A program made the position numbers and the translations under genes. From assembly GCF_902726645.1 (NCBI RefSeq), contig NZ_CACVAO010000001.1:2419362-2483361 (forward strand): a stretch of 64,000 bases of DNA, in the 5' to 3' direction. Shown here one piece after another: positions 34,046-42,774 of the stretch. This stretch comes from Halobacillus ihumii (lineage in GTDB: Bacteria; Bacillota; Bacilli; Bacillales; Halobacillaceae). The notes below the pieces were generated by a model. The model did not search any database and was not told the origin of the DNA. It saw nothing but the letters and a program-made list of their open reading frames with translations. Numbering within the stretch: position 1 is the first letter of the stretch; each line of letters begins with the position of its first letter.

Positions 34046-34504
34046 CTATCGTTCAGGAATTCGCTTATAGTGATTGATCCATAGATTTGGTGCGGCTTGG
34101 GTGACTCCTGTCTGAATGAAACCTTCGTTCTCATAAAGGGTTTGAGCAGGGGTGTTGCCTTTCCCAGTACTAACTATGAAAGTCGAGTTTGGAAACTTTT
34201 TGAATAACGATGATAATAACGATTTTGCAACTCCTTGCCTGAAATAGGCTGGGTCAACCACAAGGCGATGGATATCCACCAGGTTAACTTCCTTTTTCTT
34301 AAAAGAGATGAAGCCGATAAGCCGCTCTCTTTGGAAGTAACCGAGAAATCTTTCATCACAAGACAGAATATCGTTAACAGAATCATAAAGCCTCGGAATG
34401 CGGTCCGTTTGTAAGAGTCTTGATTCCTCTCGATAAGAAGGAATTTGAACAGTTAGGATTTGCCGAGCTATTTGTAAACTTTTATGATCTAACTTCGTGA
34501 TCAT
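34046..34504 (-). CDS. GNAT family N-acetyltransferase
   Basis: A 152-residue GCN5-like acetyltransferase. The acetyl-CoA loop is HRLVVDPAYFRQGVAKSLLSSLF (V-x-P-x-x-R-x-x-G-x-A), and the strand-5 bulge leads to TGKGNTPAQTLYENEGF. ATG 34504 has GGAGG seven bases upstream; the 26 extra residues of the longer frame overlap the YeiH gene and are not family-like. The stop is followed by a decayed hairpin. Acceptor substrate unknown. Confidence 0.85.
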   Translation of the reverse strand: MITKLDHKSLQIARQILTVQIPSYREESRLLQTDRIPRLYDSVNDILSCDERFLGYFQRERLIGFISFKKKEVNLVDIHRLVVDPAYFRQGVAKSLLSSLFKKFPNSTFIVSTGKGNTPAQTLYENEGFIQTGVTQAAPNLWINHYKRIPER

Positions 34505-34526
34505 TGTGTACCTCCAAGGGTCCATG

Positions 34527-35528
34527 TCATACGAGCGCGTACGAAACGATAGATAATAGAATCGAAGTAATGACAACAGCAATTATAGGCTTGACCGCTT
34601 TATCTCGTAAATCATGCAGACTGATATTAACACCAAGGCCCACCATAGCCATTGTTAAAATAAACGAGGTCACGACAGAGACTGCATTAGTAAATGAATC
34701 AGGTACAGGAATATAAGTACCTAACACGTAACTTCCTAGCAAGCTCATCACAATAAAACCGACTAAAAACCAGGGGAAGGCTGCTTGATTGTTGGATTCT
34801 TTGTTTCCCTTTCGCCCCATGATCCAAATGATGATTAGACTTACAGGTATAAGTAGAAATACACGTCCAAGTTTAGCAAGTAAAGCCATAGCCAGCCCAT
34901 TTTCTCCAGCAGGTGCTCCGGCCAATACTACGTTTGCCACTTCATGAAGGCTGAGCCCGGCCCACATGCCGTAAGCTTCTGCTCCAAGTGGAAGGAAGGG
35001 TCTCAATATCGTATATATTAATGCGAAAACGGTGCCAACAAATGAAATGATTCCTACGCTAATAGCTGTATCCTCTTCTTTTGCCTTCAGAATCGGGGAA
35101 ACGGCAGCGATCGCAGACGCCCCGCAAATACCAGTTCCAATCCCAATCAGCAAGGAAATGGAGCGGTCAGCTTTGAAGAGGCGGGCAAGCATCATCATCA
35201 CCCCAATTGCGAAAAGAATGACGAACAGATCTCTTAAAAATAAAGCTGCTCCTTCATTTAAAATGACGTTGATATTAAGTTTGAGACCGAATAAAACGAT
35301 TGCGATACGCAGCAACTTTTTAGAGGAAAACTGAATCCCTGTATGAATTTTTTCAGGATACCCCAAAAAGTGCCGGTACAACACAGCAATGAGAATAGAT
35401 GTGGCCAGAGGGCCAATCTGATTCAAACCTGGCAATAAAGCGAGGCCGTAACCGAACAATGCTAGTAAAAAAGTGAAGCCAACCCCTGTTAACCAGGGAC
35501 CCATTTTATTTCCTTGATAAGCGAACAT
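34527..35528 (-). CDS. yeiH: YeiH family putative sulfate/anion exporter (UPF0324)
   Basis: A 333-residue inner membrane protein with about ten TM segments. GIGTGICGASAIAAVSPILKAKEEDTA and WAGLSLHEVANVVLAG are the signature motifs of the family, annotated as putative sulfate or anion exporters. It is divergent from a LysR gene at 35646, the usual YeiE/YeiH-type arrangement. Given the sulfur genes in this window, export of a sulfur oxyanion would fit, but transport has not been read from the sequence. Confidence 0.88.
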   Translation of the reverse strand: MFAYQGNKMGPWLTGVGFTFLLALFGYGLALLPGLNQIGPLATSILIAVLYRHFLGYPEKIHTGIQFSSKKLLRIAIVLFGLKLNINVILNEGAALFLRDLFVILFAIGVMMMLARLFKADRSISLLIGIGTGICGASAIAAVSPILKAKEEDTAISVGIISFVGTVFALIYTILRPFLPLGAEAYGMWAGLSLHEVANVVLAGAPAGENGLAMALLAKLGRVFLLIPVSLIIIWIMGRKGNKESNNQAAFPWFLVGFIVMSLLGSYVLGTYIPVPDSFTNAVSVVTSFILTMAMVGLGVNISLHDLRDKAVKPIIAVVITSILLSIVSYALV

Positions 35529-35645
35529 AATTTTACCTTCTTTAATAATTGAGTATAAACATACTATACGATTCGGACTAGTTATTAGTAAAATAAAACT
35601 TTATAATAGTAAGTATTAATAATTTTAATCATTAGGGTGAACTAC

Positions 35646-36545
35646 ATGGATTTTGAAGCGCTAAAAACATATATCACGGTCATCGAATTGCAGAGTTTCA
35701 CAAAAGCATCGAAAACTTTAAATCTTTCTCAACCTACAGTAAGTTTCCATATTAAAAATTTGGAAAAGTTTTATCAATCAACGTTAATTGACCGTTCTCC
35801 GAAAAGATTTCAGCTGACACAAACAGGAGAATTAGTCTATCAGAGAGCACGCCAGGTTTTAGGAGTCATTGATAAATCACGGACGGAAGTTAATGATTAC
35901 CATAATCAATTGCGAGGTTCTTTGCATATAGGCGCGAGTTATACGGTCGGGGAATATATTCTGCCTGGGCTGCTGAAGGTTTTTGACGAAAGATATCCAG
36001 AAGTTGATTTGGAGATTGAAATTGAAAATACAGAACGGATTAATCGGGGTGTTCAGCTGCATGATTTGGATATTGGTCTCGTAGAAGGGCAAGTCAGTGA
36101 AAGGGATCTGGACTCTGTGCCGTTTTTAGAAGACGAAATGGTCGTGGTCGTGCCTCTTGAACATTCCATGCGCAAACAGGAGGAAGTGGGATTTCATCAA
36201 CTTCAAGATCATACTTGGATTGGGCGTGAAGCAGGATCGGGAACACGGGCAGTGATGGATTCTATCCTTGAATCTTATAATATACGTCCTCGTAAAATGA
36301 TTACGATTGGCAGTAATCATGGAGTCATCCAAGGAGTGAAACAAGGACTTGGTTTATCTTTAATTTCAAAAACGGTTGTAGACCACTCCCATGCTCATCA
36401 TCATATTTATGATCTTCCATTTATCAAACCGCCTACACGTTTCTTTTCATATGTGTTCCCAGCTTCAGAACAGGAACTGTCCAAAAACGCGGAAGTATTT
36501 ATCGAATTGATGGAGGAATTCTTTAATCTGCAAGGAAATCTATAA
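35646..36545 (+). CDS. LysR family regulator, divergent from yeiH
   Basis: A 299-residue regulator with an N-terminal winged helix (about 1-60: FTKASKTLNLSQPTVSFHIKNLEKFYQ) and a periplasmic-binding-fold effector domain (about 88-295). It most resembles the CysL/YwfK and YeiE group that control sulfur or sulfite genes. ATG 35646 has AGGGTGA upstream, preferred over GTG three codons earlier. The shared AT-rich intergenic region (35529-35645) should hold its operator; AT-richness prevents a confident site call. Confidence 0.9.
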   Translation: MDFEALKTYITVIELQSFTKASKTLNLSQPTVSFHIKNLEKFYQSTLIDRSPKRFQLTQTGELVYQRARQVLGVIDKSRTEVNDYHNQLRGSLHIGASYTVGEYILPGLLKVFDERYPEVDLEIEIENTERINRGVQLHDLDIGLVEGQVSERDLDSVPFLEDEMVVVVPLEHSMRKQEEVGFHQLQDHTWIGREAGSGTRAVMDSILESYNIRPRKMITIGSNHGVIQGVKQGLGLSLISKTVVDHSHAHHHIYDLPFIKPPTRFFSYVFPASEQELSKNAEVFIELMEEFFNLQGNL

Positions 36546-36690
36546 TACCTGCATAATTTAGCTTGCTGAAGGGTATGGTAAAATTGGAGAAAAAGTTGAA
36601 ACATTCGAATGAGTCCTAACGTACACAATAGATGGGCACGATTAGGTGTGGCTTCGAGCCAAATTTTGCAAGTTATACTGAGGTGAAAAC

Positions 36691-36783
36691 ATGAAGAGCC
36701 TGGACCAGTTCGTCGATTATTTGAAGACTCTGGGAGTTGAGGTAGAGAAAGTTTATAAAACACCGAAGGAAGAAACAAGATAA
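36691..36783 (+). CDS. Small acidic/basic mixed protein, 30 residues
   Basis: ATG 36691 with GAGGTGAAA upstream. The 30-residue product MKSLDQFVDYLKTLGVEV... ends KTPKEETR; helical, soluble, no motif. It lies between the LysR gene and a bidirectional terminator, with a small hairpin (TGGCTTCGAGCCA, about 36649-36661) before it. Probably real, function unknown. Confidence 0.5.
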   Translation: MKSLDQFVDYLKTLGVEVEKVYKTPKEETR

Positions 36784-36823
36784 ACGCAAAGCTTGCTTGC
36801 AACGTACTTAATTAGAACATATG

Positions 36824-36860
36824 AAAAAATGAGGTGTGTCTTAATGACATACCTCATTTC
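36824..36860. terminator. Bidirectional terminator
   Basis: AAATGAGGTGTGTC pairs with GACATACCTCATTT (one G-T) around a five-base loop, with A-run before and TTTC after; it serves the MFS gene on the minus strand and the microprotein on the plus strand. Confidence 0.85.
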
Positions 36861-38071
36861 TATGCGCTTTTATCTGATGTAATTTCAATGAAAAGAGGAT
36901 GGCGGGACTGATAGATTGACCAAAGCATTCCTAAACTAACTGGGATAAGAAGCGTCATAAATACGATATTTGCGCTAAACGTGGACGCAAGGATACCGAA
37001 TAATGGGCCAGTGATGACAACAGATGTTTGGTTACATAACATCCGAAAGCTTGACATTCTTCCATGATATTCTTTTTCCGTAGCTATTTGTTGAACAGAC
37101 TGCAACAGAGCTCTTACAAAAGAGGTACCGACCCCGACGAAGAGAACACCAATAAAGGCTATCCATATATTCCTTGTAATACCTAACAGGAGCAACCCTA
37201 AGGCTACACTTGCCAGTGAATAAAACGCCAAATGGTTTTTCAACTTTTTCCACCACCATGCTCCTAATAACCCGGCTGTAATCCCTCCAATTGAAAAAGT
37301 AACATCGAGGAACCCGTAAATAAGTGCTGAACGATTTAAATACGCACTCGTATACACAGAGAGAAAACCAAGTGTTGTATGAAAGGTGAGCTGTCCAAGC
37401 ATCATCATCACAAATAGACTATGAAGTATGGAATGACTCTTTAAGTAGGAAAAACCGTCTTTCAACTCGGATAAAAATCGCTGTTTTTTTATATGATCCC
37501 GCTCGGGTGATGGAGTATAGGTCATTAGGAAAATGGAGAAGAAGGCCCCCAGGTAAAAGACGAGCACCATGGCCAAAGATAAAGGAGTTTCAACCCAACT
37601 GGAAAAGAGCCCTCCTAAAGCTGCTCCTGATAAACTTCCAGAAATGGTAGCTGATCCCGATAATGAAAAAATCCTCGGTAACTCTCGTTGGTCAAATACT
37701 TCAGCAACTAATGCTTGAAGCGATGGACGGAACAAGGAACCCGTAGTCTGAAGAACCATATGGGTGACGATAATCCACCATGGGGTGACCCAATCGTAAA
37801 CAAATGAGACGAGAAGCACACATAGAATGAACAGGCTCATTCCACCTGCAAGGTTCGCAAGCATCTTACGATTATGTCGATCCACAAGCACCCCGAAGAT
37901 TAAATTTGAGAACAAACCCGGAACGAACCCTAAGCTGACAAATAATCCAGTAAATATGGCGTTCTCAGTCCATTGAAAGAGAAACCATGTAACAAGAACA
38001 AAGTACATAGCCCTTCCGCATTCGTATAAAAAGTAGCCTGATAACAGCTTATTTCTATTTAAGCGATTCAT
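36860..38071 (-). CDS. MFS family transporter (MFS_1/enterobactin-exporter-like)
   Basis: A 403-residue, 12-TM major facilitator protein. NLIFGVLVDRHNRKMLANLAGG is the loop 2-3 motif; FRPSLQALVAEVF marks TM4-5 as in MFS exporters. ATG 38071 is preceded by GGGGTG. Divergent from a LysR gene at 38182; a symmetrical CTTAT-GAA-ATAAG sequence at 38114-38126 lies between them and might be the regulator site. Substrate unknown. The frame is intact, unlike the MFS gene near 1.2 kb. Confidence 0.87.
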   Translation of the reverse strand: MNRLNRNKLLSGYFLYECGRAMYFVLVTWFLFQWTENAIFTGLFVSLGFVPGLFSNLIFGVLVDRHNRKMLANLAGGMSLFILCVLLVSFVYDWVTPWWIIVTHMVLQTTGSLFRPSLQALVAEVFDQRELPRIFSLSGSATISGSLSGAALGGLFSSWVETPLSLAMVLVFYLGAFFSIFLMTYTPSPERDHIKKQRFLSELKDGFSYLKSHSILHSLFVMMMLGQLTFHTTLGFLSVYTSAYLNRSALIYGFLDVTFSIGGITAGLLGAWWWKKLKNHLAFYSLASVALGLLLLGITRNIWIAFIGVLFVGVGTSFVRALLQSVQQIATEKEYHGRMSSFRMLCNQTSVVITGPLFGILASTFSANIVFMTLLIPVSLGMLWSIYQSRHPLFIEITSDKSA

Positions 38072-38181
38072 CCGAACACCCCACATCTTTGAACTAATTT
38101 CATCCTACCGCAGCTTATGAAATAAGTATAATATTGAATTATAATTAAAGTTGATAAGAATAAGTTATAGGGAGGGGTCTT

Positions 38182-39030
38182 ATGAGAATAGAGGACTACC
38201 AATTGCTTTTATATTTAAAAAAGCATAAAACGATCAGAGCAACAGCGAAGAAAATACTTATATCACAGCCCGCTATCACGCAGCGCTTGAAATATATAGA
38301 AGATTACTTTGGAGTGAAGGTTTTCCTGCGTACACCAAAGCAGTTAGTTGTAACGGCTGCGGGTGAACAAATTATCAAACATGCTGAACAATTGCTTGTT
38401 CAGGAAACTAAATTACATCATCAGCTGATCAAGTCAGTGGATGAGGTGGCGGGGACCCTGTCACTTGGTGTTTCTTCTTTAGTAAGTCAGCATTATCTCC
38501 CAATGATTCTAGACGCTTATACAAAAATTTATCCTAAGGTCACCATTGATCTAATTACAGGGATAAGTGAAGAAATACGGCAGTCAGCTGCTGATTTTCA
38601 TGTATCCATTGTTCGCGGAGAACCACCCTTAGATTACAAATCTTATCACTTATTCAGTGATCAGCTCTATCTTTTTGACACGAAAGAAATCGGGAAGGAA
38701 CAACGTCCATTCATAGAGTTTAAGACAGACGCTGACTATCAAAAGTTAATAGAAGGCTGGATGCTGGAACAAAAGAGTTTGAATATGCGGCGCTCGATGA
38801 AGGTGGATCAGTTTGAAACAGCAAAGGAGTTGATGAAGACAGGGTTAGGGATGACGGTTCTTCCTAAGAGTATGGTGACAGAGGAATTAATGGATTTACC
38901 TCACCTTTCATTAGAGCTAAGTGGAAAACCGTTAGTCAGAGAAACATGGTTGTGTGTAAAAGAGGAGATTTGTGCTCTTCCTCAAGTAGAAGCATTTGTG
39001 GATATGCTGAACAATAAGTCGTGGATATAG
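38182..39030 (+). CDS. LysR family regulator, divergent from the MFS gene
   Basis: A 282-residue LysR protein: winged helix at about 1-60 (TIRATAKKILISQPAITQRLKYIEDYFG) and an effector-binding domain from about 90, which is slightly short for the family. GGGAGGGG precedes the ATG. Its position suggests control of the divergent transporter. The ligand is unknown. A weak inverted repeat (TTGAAAACTCCA...TGGAGTTTCAA, 39087-39123) follows and may end transcription. Confidence 0.88.
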   Translation: MRIEDYQLLLYLKKHKTIRATAKKILISQPAITQRLKYIEDYFGVKVFLRTPKQLVVTAAGEQIIKHAEQLLVQETKLHHQLIKSVDEVAGTLSLGVSSLVSQHYLPMILDAYTKIYPKVTIDLITGISEEIRQSAADFHVSIVRGEPPLDYKSYHLFSDQLYLFDTKEIGKEQRPFIEFKTDADYQKLIEGWMLEQKSLNMRRSMKVDQFETAKELMKTGLGMTVLPKSMVTEELMDLPHLSLELSGKPLVRETWLCVKEEICALPQVEAFVDMLNNKSWI

Positions 39031-39150
39031 AAAAGGGTCGTGCAAGTATAGACAATTGCAGGATGATCTTCGGATTTTAAAGCCAAATTGAAAACTCCAA
39101 TCAGCATGGACTGGAGTTTCAATGTGCCTGAATGAACGTGATCTCTAAAT

Positions 39151-40401
39151 CTATTTTAGCTCAACGTTAGTCATTATGAATTTGCTCTTAGGCAGTGTAG
39201 GCATCCTAACCATACTATAATTCAGGTTTTGCTTGGGCACTTTATAGTTAAGTTGATGTAAAAAGTTTAAGCTGACCTTCATGGCTTCAATCGTTGCCCA
39301 TTCTCCAGGACACCGGTGATTCTTATAATAGTCGCCGCCTTGCGGAATCAAATCAAATAGGCCGCCATTCCAGTCTTTGAATCGTTTGGGAGTGAAAGTG
39401 TATGGTTCCTTCCATAAGCGTGAATCGTGATTGGTTCCATAAATATCGAGCAACACTAACTGGCCTTCGTTAAAATGGCATTGATTCCAGATGAAACTGC
39501 GTCGTACACGAGCTCCTAAAAATGGCCCGAAAGGATAGTACCGTCGGACTTCCTGAATAAACATTTGTGTACGGTCTTCATTATAATCCTTCACCTCGTC
39601 GTGCAATTCAGGATGTTTATGCAACGCTAAGGCACCAAATGTAATATAAGTGGCAATGGCTACAATGGGACGCAGTACATTAATTAATTCGATAGCGGCC
39701 ATGCTTATATTCAATGGTTTGCCTTCTAAGTCTTTATGAAAGGCCATAGCATATGCGGCGCTTTCTTCATCTGCCTTTAATTTACCAGAACGGATTTGTT
39801 TAATAACTTGTCGAATCCATTTCTCTGCCCTGGCTCTTGCTTTTCTTCCTCGCCAATGTCTTGGCCCAACGGCTCCAAAAGCATCCACCATATTGGAAAA
39901 ATCAGCTGCTCTTTGGGGGATATCTGCTTTTTTAATTGGCACACCGGCCCATTCGCAAGCGGCCTGGCATAGAACCTCCTGCGCTTCATTGAACAATACT
40001 ATTTTATCTTTTTTCTTCCATTTGGCAGCTCGCTGCTCCCAATAGTGTTTGGTTAATTCACCGAGCCGTTGCAGTCTTGAATCTGTCATGAGTGACATAA
40101 AAAGCTGCTTACGGTGTTCGTGCGGTGATCCATCCATTGTTTGAATTCCGTTTTCACCAAATAACGTTTTTTGGATTCTTTTTGGGGCGGCACCATCGCG
40201 TTGGAATCGTTCTTTATCATAGAACATCTTTGCCGCTTCTTGACCTGACATACAAATTACCTTTTGCCCGAGCAGTCTCGTTTGAAAGAGATCTGTTCCG
40301 TAGCGAGCAGTTCTTTTTGGAATGAATTGGTAACCTTCAGACAATAAAGTAATACTATGATCTAATCCTTTTTCCCGAGTGATGTTATTGGATTTTTTCA
40401 T
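39151..40401 (-). CDS. Fatty-acid peroxygenase, cytochrome P450 CYP152 family
   Basis: Uses hydrogen peroxide to hydroxylate (or decarboxylate) fatty acids at the alpha or beta carbon. The 416-residue enzyme matches the size of CYP152A1 (YbdT). The heme ligand is Cys364 in NHRCPGEW, and LRPIVAIATYITFGALAL supplies the Arg-Pro pair that replaces the usual acid-alcohol pair and anchors the fatty acid carboxylate. AAAGGA lies about ten bases before ATG 40401. Monocistronic; no redox partner is needed or present. Confidence 0.93.
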   Translation of the reverse strand: MKKSNNITREKGLDHSITLLSEGYQFIPKRTARYGTDLFQTRLLGQKVICMSGQEAAKMFYDKERFQRDGAAPKRIQKTLFGENGIQTMDGSPHEHRKQLFMSLMTDSRLQRLGELTKHYWEQRAAKWKKKDKIVLFNEAQEVLCQAACEWAGVPIKKADIPQRAADFSNMVDAFGAVGPRHWRGRKARARAEKWIRQVIKQIRSGKLKADEESAAYAMAFHKDLEGKPLNISMAAIELINVLRPIVAIATYITFGALALHKHPELHDEVKDYNEDRTQMFIQEVRRYYPFGPFLGARVRRSFIWNQCHFNEGQLVLLDIYGTNHDSRLWKEPYTFTPKRFKDWNGGLFDLIPQGGDYYKNHRCPGEWATIEAMKVSLNFLHQLNYKVPKQNLNYSMVRMPTLPKSKFIMTNVELK

Positions 40402-40507
40402 GAGCAGCGTTCCTTTCAATCGTTTTTTGATCATGAATGTTATTTTGTATTAATCTTCCCGAGAGAGGAAGCATTAAACTCCTTCAGTTTTTTTAAACAG
40501 TTTGTAA

Positions 40508-40555
40508 AAAACAAAAAACCACTTCACCGTAAAATACGATGAAGTGTTTTTTTTG
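40508..40555 (-). terminator. Terminator of the ehu operon
   Basis: On the minus strand AAACACTTCATCG pairs with CGGTGAAGTGGTTT (G-T allowed) around a short loop and is followed by T-run. Confidence 0.85.
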
Positions 40556-40566
40556 CGTCTTTGCTT

Positions 40567-41343
40567 CTATAGGGTAGAGCGGAATCGTTCCAGGAAGGAT
40601 TGTAGACGGTCACTTTCTGGATTCTCTAATATTTGCTGAGGCGGTCCTTGTTCGGCAATTTTTCCTCCTTCAAGAAAAACTATTCGATCCGCTACATCTC
40701 GTGCAAAATCCATTTCATGAGTAACAAGGATCATAGCCATTTCGCCCTCCTTGGCAATGTCCTTAATGACTTCAAGCACTTCTCCCACAGTCTCCGGATC
40801 GAGCGCAGAAGTAACTTCGTCAAAGAGCATGACTTTCGGGCGCATAACAACAGCACGGGCGATCGCTACACGCTGCTGTTGTCCTCCTGACAATTGGGCT
40901 GGGTAAGATTCAAGTTTATCTCCAAGCCCAACTTTGGTGAGCATTTCTTTAGCTCGTTGTTCGGCTTCCTCCTTAGAAATACCTAACACGTTAATAGGAG
41001 CCGACGTGCAATTCTTCAAAATGGTCATATGGGGAAACAAATTAAAATGTTGAAAAACCATGCCGATGTTTCCCCTTACCTGGCGCAAGTGTTTCTCATC
41101 AGCTGGAACAAGTTCCCCTTTTACTTCTTTATGCCAAAGTGGAGTACCGTCGACATTGATGATGCCGGATGTTGGTTTCTCAAGTGTCATTAGCATGCGG
41201 ATGATTGTCGTTTTCCCGGAGCCGCTTGGTCCAATCAGGGCAAGCTTTTCTCCGGGGGTCACTGTCAAGTTAATGCCTTTAAGTACTTCAACATCGTCAA
41301 ATGATTTGTGTACATCTTTATATTCTACGAGTGGTTGGCTCAT
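40567..41343 (-). CDS. ehuA: Ectoine/hydroxyectoine ABC transporter, ATP-binding protein
   Basis: Powers uptake of ectoines for osmoprotection or nutrition. The 258-residue ATPase has Walker A GPSGSGKTT, the long insertion WHKEVKGELVPADEKHLRQVRG typical of EhuA, signature LSGGQQQRVAIARA and Walker B VMLFDEVTSALDP. It is the last gene of ehuBCDA and overlaps ehuD by 4 bp. A polar amino acid ABC transporter is the wider family; the insertion and gene order favour ectoine. Confidence 0.88.
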   Translation of the reverse strand: MSQPLVEYKDVHKSFDDVEVLKGINLTVTPGEKLALIGPSGSGKTTIIRMLMTLEKPTSGIINVDGTPLWHKEVKGELVPADEKHLRQVRGNIGMVFQHFNLFPHMTILKNCTSAPINVLGISKEEAEQRAKEMLTKVGLGDKLESYPAQLSGGQQQRVAIARAVVMRPKVMLFDEVTSALDPETVGEVLEVIKDIAKEGEMAMILVTHEMDFARDVADRIVFLEGGKIAEQGPPQQILENPESDRLQSFLERFRSTL

Positions 41344-42050
41344 GAGGCTGTCACTCCTTTTTTATTAGGTTTTTTATTGTCAGATTTGTAGCGTTTATTT
41401 AATTTTTTCTCAAGCCATTGCACAAATAGAGCTGATGGATAACTCATCGCCAGGAAGAAGAAAGCAACGAGTGTGTAGGGTTCTAAATATTCGAAGTTAT
41501 TGACTCCGTACACTTCAGCAGCAGTCAGCATTCCGGCCACACCCACAACAATGGTTAAAGGAATCTCTTTAAACATTATGATCAAGTAGTTACCAAGCAT
41601 CGGGATGACAGGCGGGATCGCCTGGGGTAAGATGATTTTTGTCCATTTTTGTGCTGTTGTATAATTCAGTGCTGTTGCCGCTTCTAATTGTCCTTTCGGC
41701 ACGCCTTCGATTCCAGAACGGTAAATCTCGGAAATATATGTGCTGAAATGAACACCTAAACCAAGAATGGCCACAGTAAACGGCTCTAGCGTTACCCCGA
41801 CATAAGGGATTAACGGCCATGCGAAGAACAGAAAATAAAGCTGGACAAGCGGTGGAGTAGAACGAATAAATTCAATTATGAAACTAATAAGCCAATAGAC
41901 TGGTTTGAATTTAATTCTTCTAAGAGCTGTCCATATCCCGCCTACTATAAGCGATACAGTAAAACAAATAATGGTTAGGCCGAGAGTCGTCCACATGGCT
42001 TCGAAAATGTAAGGGAAAACATCAACAACTGTACTCCAATTCCATTTCAT
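41340..42050 (-). CDS. ehuD: Ectoine/hydroxyectoine ABC transporter, permease EhuD
   Basis: A 236-residue HisM-type permease with about five TM segments and the EAA loop EAATALNYTTAQKWTKIILPQAIPPVIP, which contacts the ATPase. FIRSTPPLVQLYFLFFAWP is the conserved early motif. It overlaps both ehuC and ehuA by 4 bp, so translation is tightly coupled along the operon. Ends in a lysine-rich tail. Confidence 0.87.
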   Translation of the reverse strand: MKWNWSTVVDVFPYIFEAMWTTLGLTIICFTVSLIVGGIWTALRRIKFKPVYWLISFIIEFIRSTPPLVQLYFLFFAWPLIPYVGVTLEPFTVAILGLGVHFSTYISEIYRSGIEGVPKGQLEAATALNYTTAQKWTKIILPQAIPPVIPMLGNYLIIMFKEIPLTIVVGVAGMLTAAEVYGVNNFEYLEPYTLVAFFFLAMSYPSALFVQWLEKKLNKRYKSDNKKPNKKGVTAS

Positions 42051-42706
42051 TCAGTAGCCACTCCCTTCGAAGCCCAGCGTTCAAGCCAGCGTGTTAAGCC
42101 GATGAGCGGAAGGGCAATGATGAAGTATAGCACAAGGAGCATTGTAAAAACTGCCACACCTTCAGAGATGTTGGCATCGCGGTACAGTAAGCCTACATAA
42201 GTAATATCGGCCAGCGATATGATAGAAACGAGTGAGGTCGCTTTTAACATTTGAATGAGGTAATTTCCAAACTCCGGGAGCATCATACGAATGGCCTGGG
42301 GCAGGATTACGAATCTCATTCGCTGAAAACGAGACATATTTAATGCAGTCGCTGCTTCTGATTGTCCTGAGGAAACAGCTAAAATCGACCCACGGACGAC
42401 TTCAGACATATAGGCACCATAATTCATTCCTATCGTGATAACTCCTATGAGATAGGCGGACAGTTCAATACCTAATAAACCCGGGAGAACATAGAAAAAC
42501 CAGAACAACTGGACAACTAATGACGTCCCTCTAAACACTTCAATATAAACTTTGGTGAAGTTTCGAATTAAAAAATTCTTAGAAAGGCGTCCGAACCCGG
42601 CTAAAAACGCAATAAGATAGCCAAAAATAGCTGATCCTATTAGAACAGTAATCGTTATATTTAAGCCTTCTAATAGTATGGGAATTATCTCAATATAATT
42701 GCTAAT
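42047..42706 (-). CDS. ehuC: Ectoine/hydroxyectoine ABC transporter, permease EhuC (probable ATT start)
   Basis: A 219-residue permease whose EAA loop is EAATALNMSRFQRMRFVILPQAIRMMLP. The frame has no ATG, GTG or TTG before GTG 42538, which would remove TM1. Upstream, in frame, is a TGA, then ACT CAA, then ATT at 42706 with AAAGGGTGA at good spacing; starting there gives SNYIEIIPILLEGLNITIT and exactly the family length. So an ATT start is the best reading, or a base error has hidden the real start. It follows ehuB after a weak intercistronic terminator. Confidence 0.8.
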   Translation of the reverse strand: MSNYIEIIPILLEGLNITITVLIGSAIFGYLIAFLAGFGRLSKNFLIRNFTKVYIEVFRGTSLVVQLFWFFYVLPGLLGIELSAYLIGVITIGMNYGAYMSEVVRGSILAVSSGQSEAATALNMSRFQRMRFVILPQAIRMMLPEFGNYLIQMLKATSLVSIISLADITYVGLLYRDANISEGVAVFTMLLVLYFIIALPLIGLTRWLERWASKGVATE

Positions 42707-42730
42707 TTGAGTTCACCCTTTCGTTTTTCT

Positions 42731-42762
42731 GAAAAAAAGGCACCCGGGTATCGGGTGCCTTT
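42731..42762 (-). terminator. Intercistronic hairpin between ehuB and ehuC
   Basis: On the minus strand AAAGGCACCCG pairs with CGGGTGCCTTT, followed by TTTT. Partial termination here would give more binding protein than permease. Confidence 0.85.
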
Positions 42763-42774
42763 CACATTCGTTAT

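Noticed and set aside
42047..42538. Short ehuC starting at GTG 42538
   Set aside because: It would remove the first TM segment; in-frame conserved sequence continues upstream to 42706.
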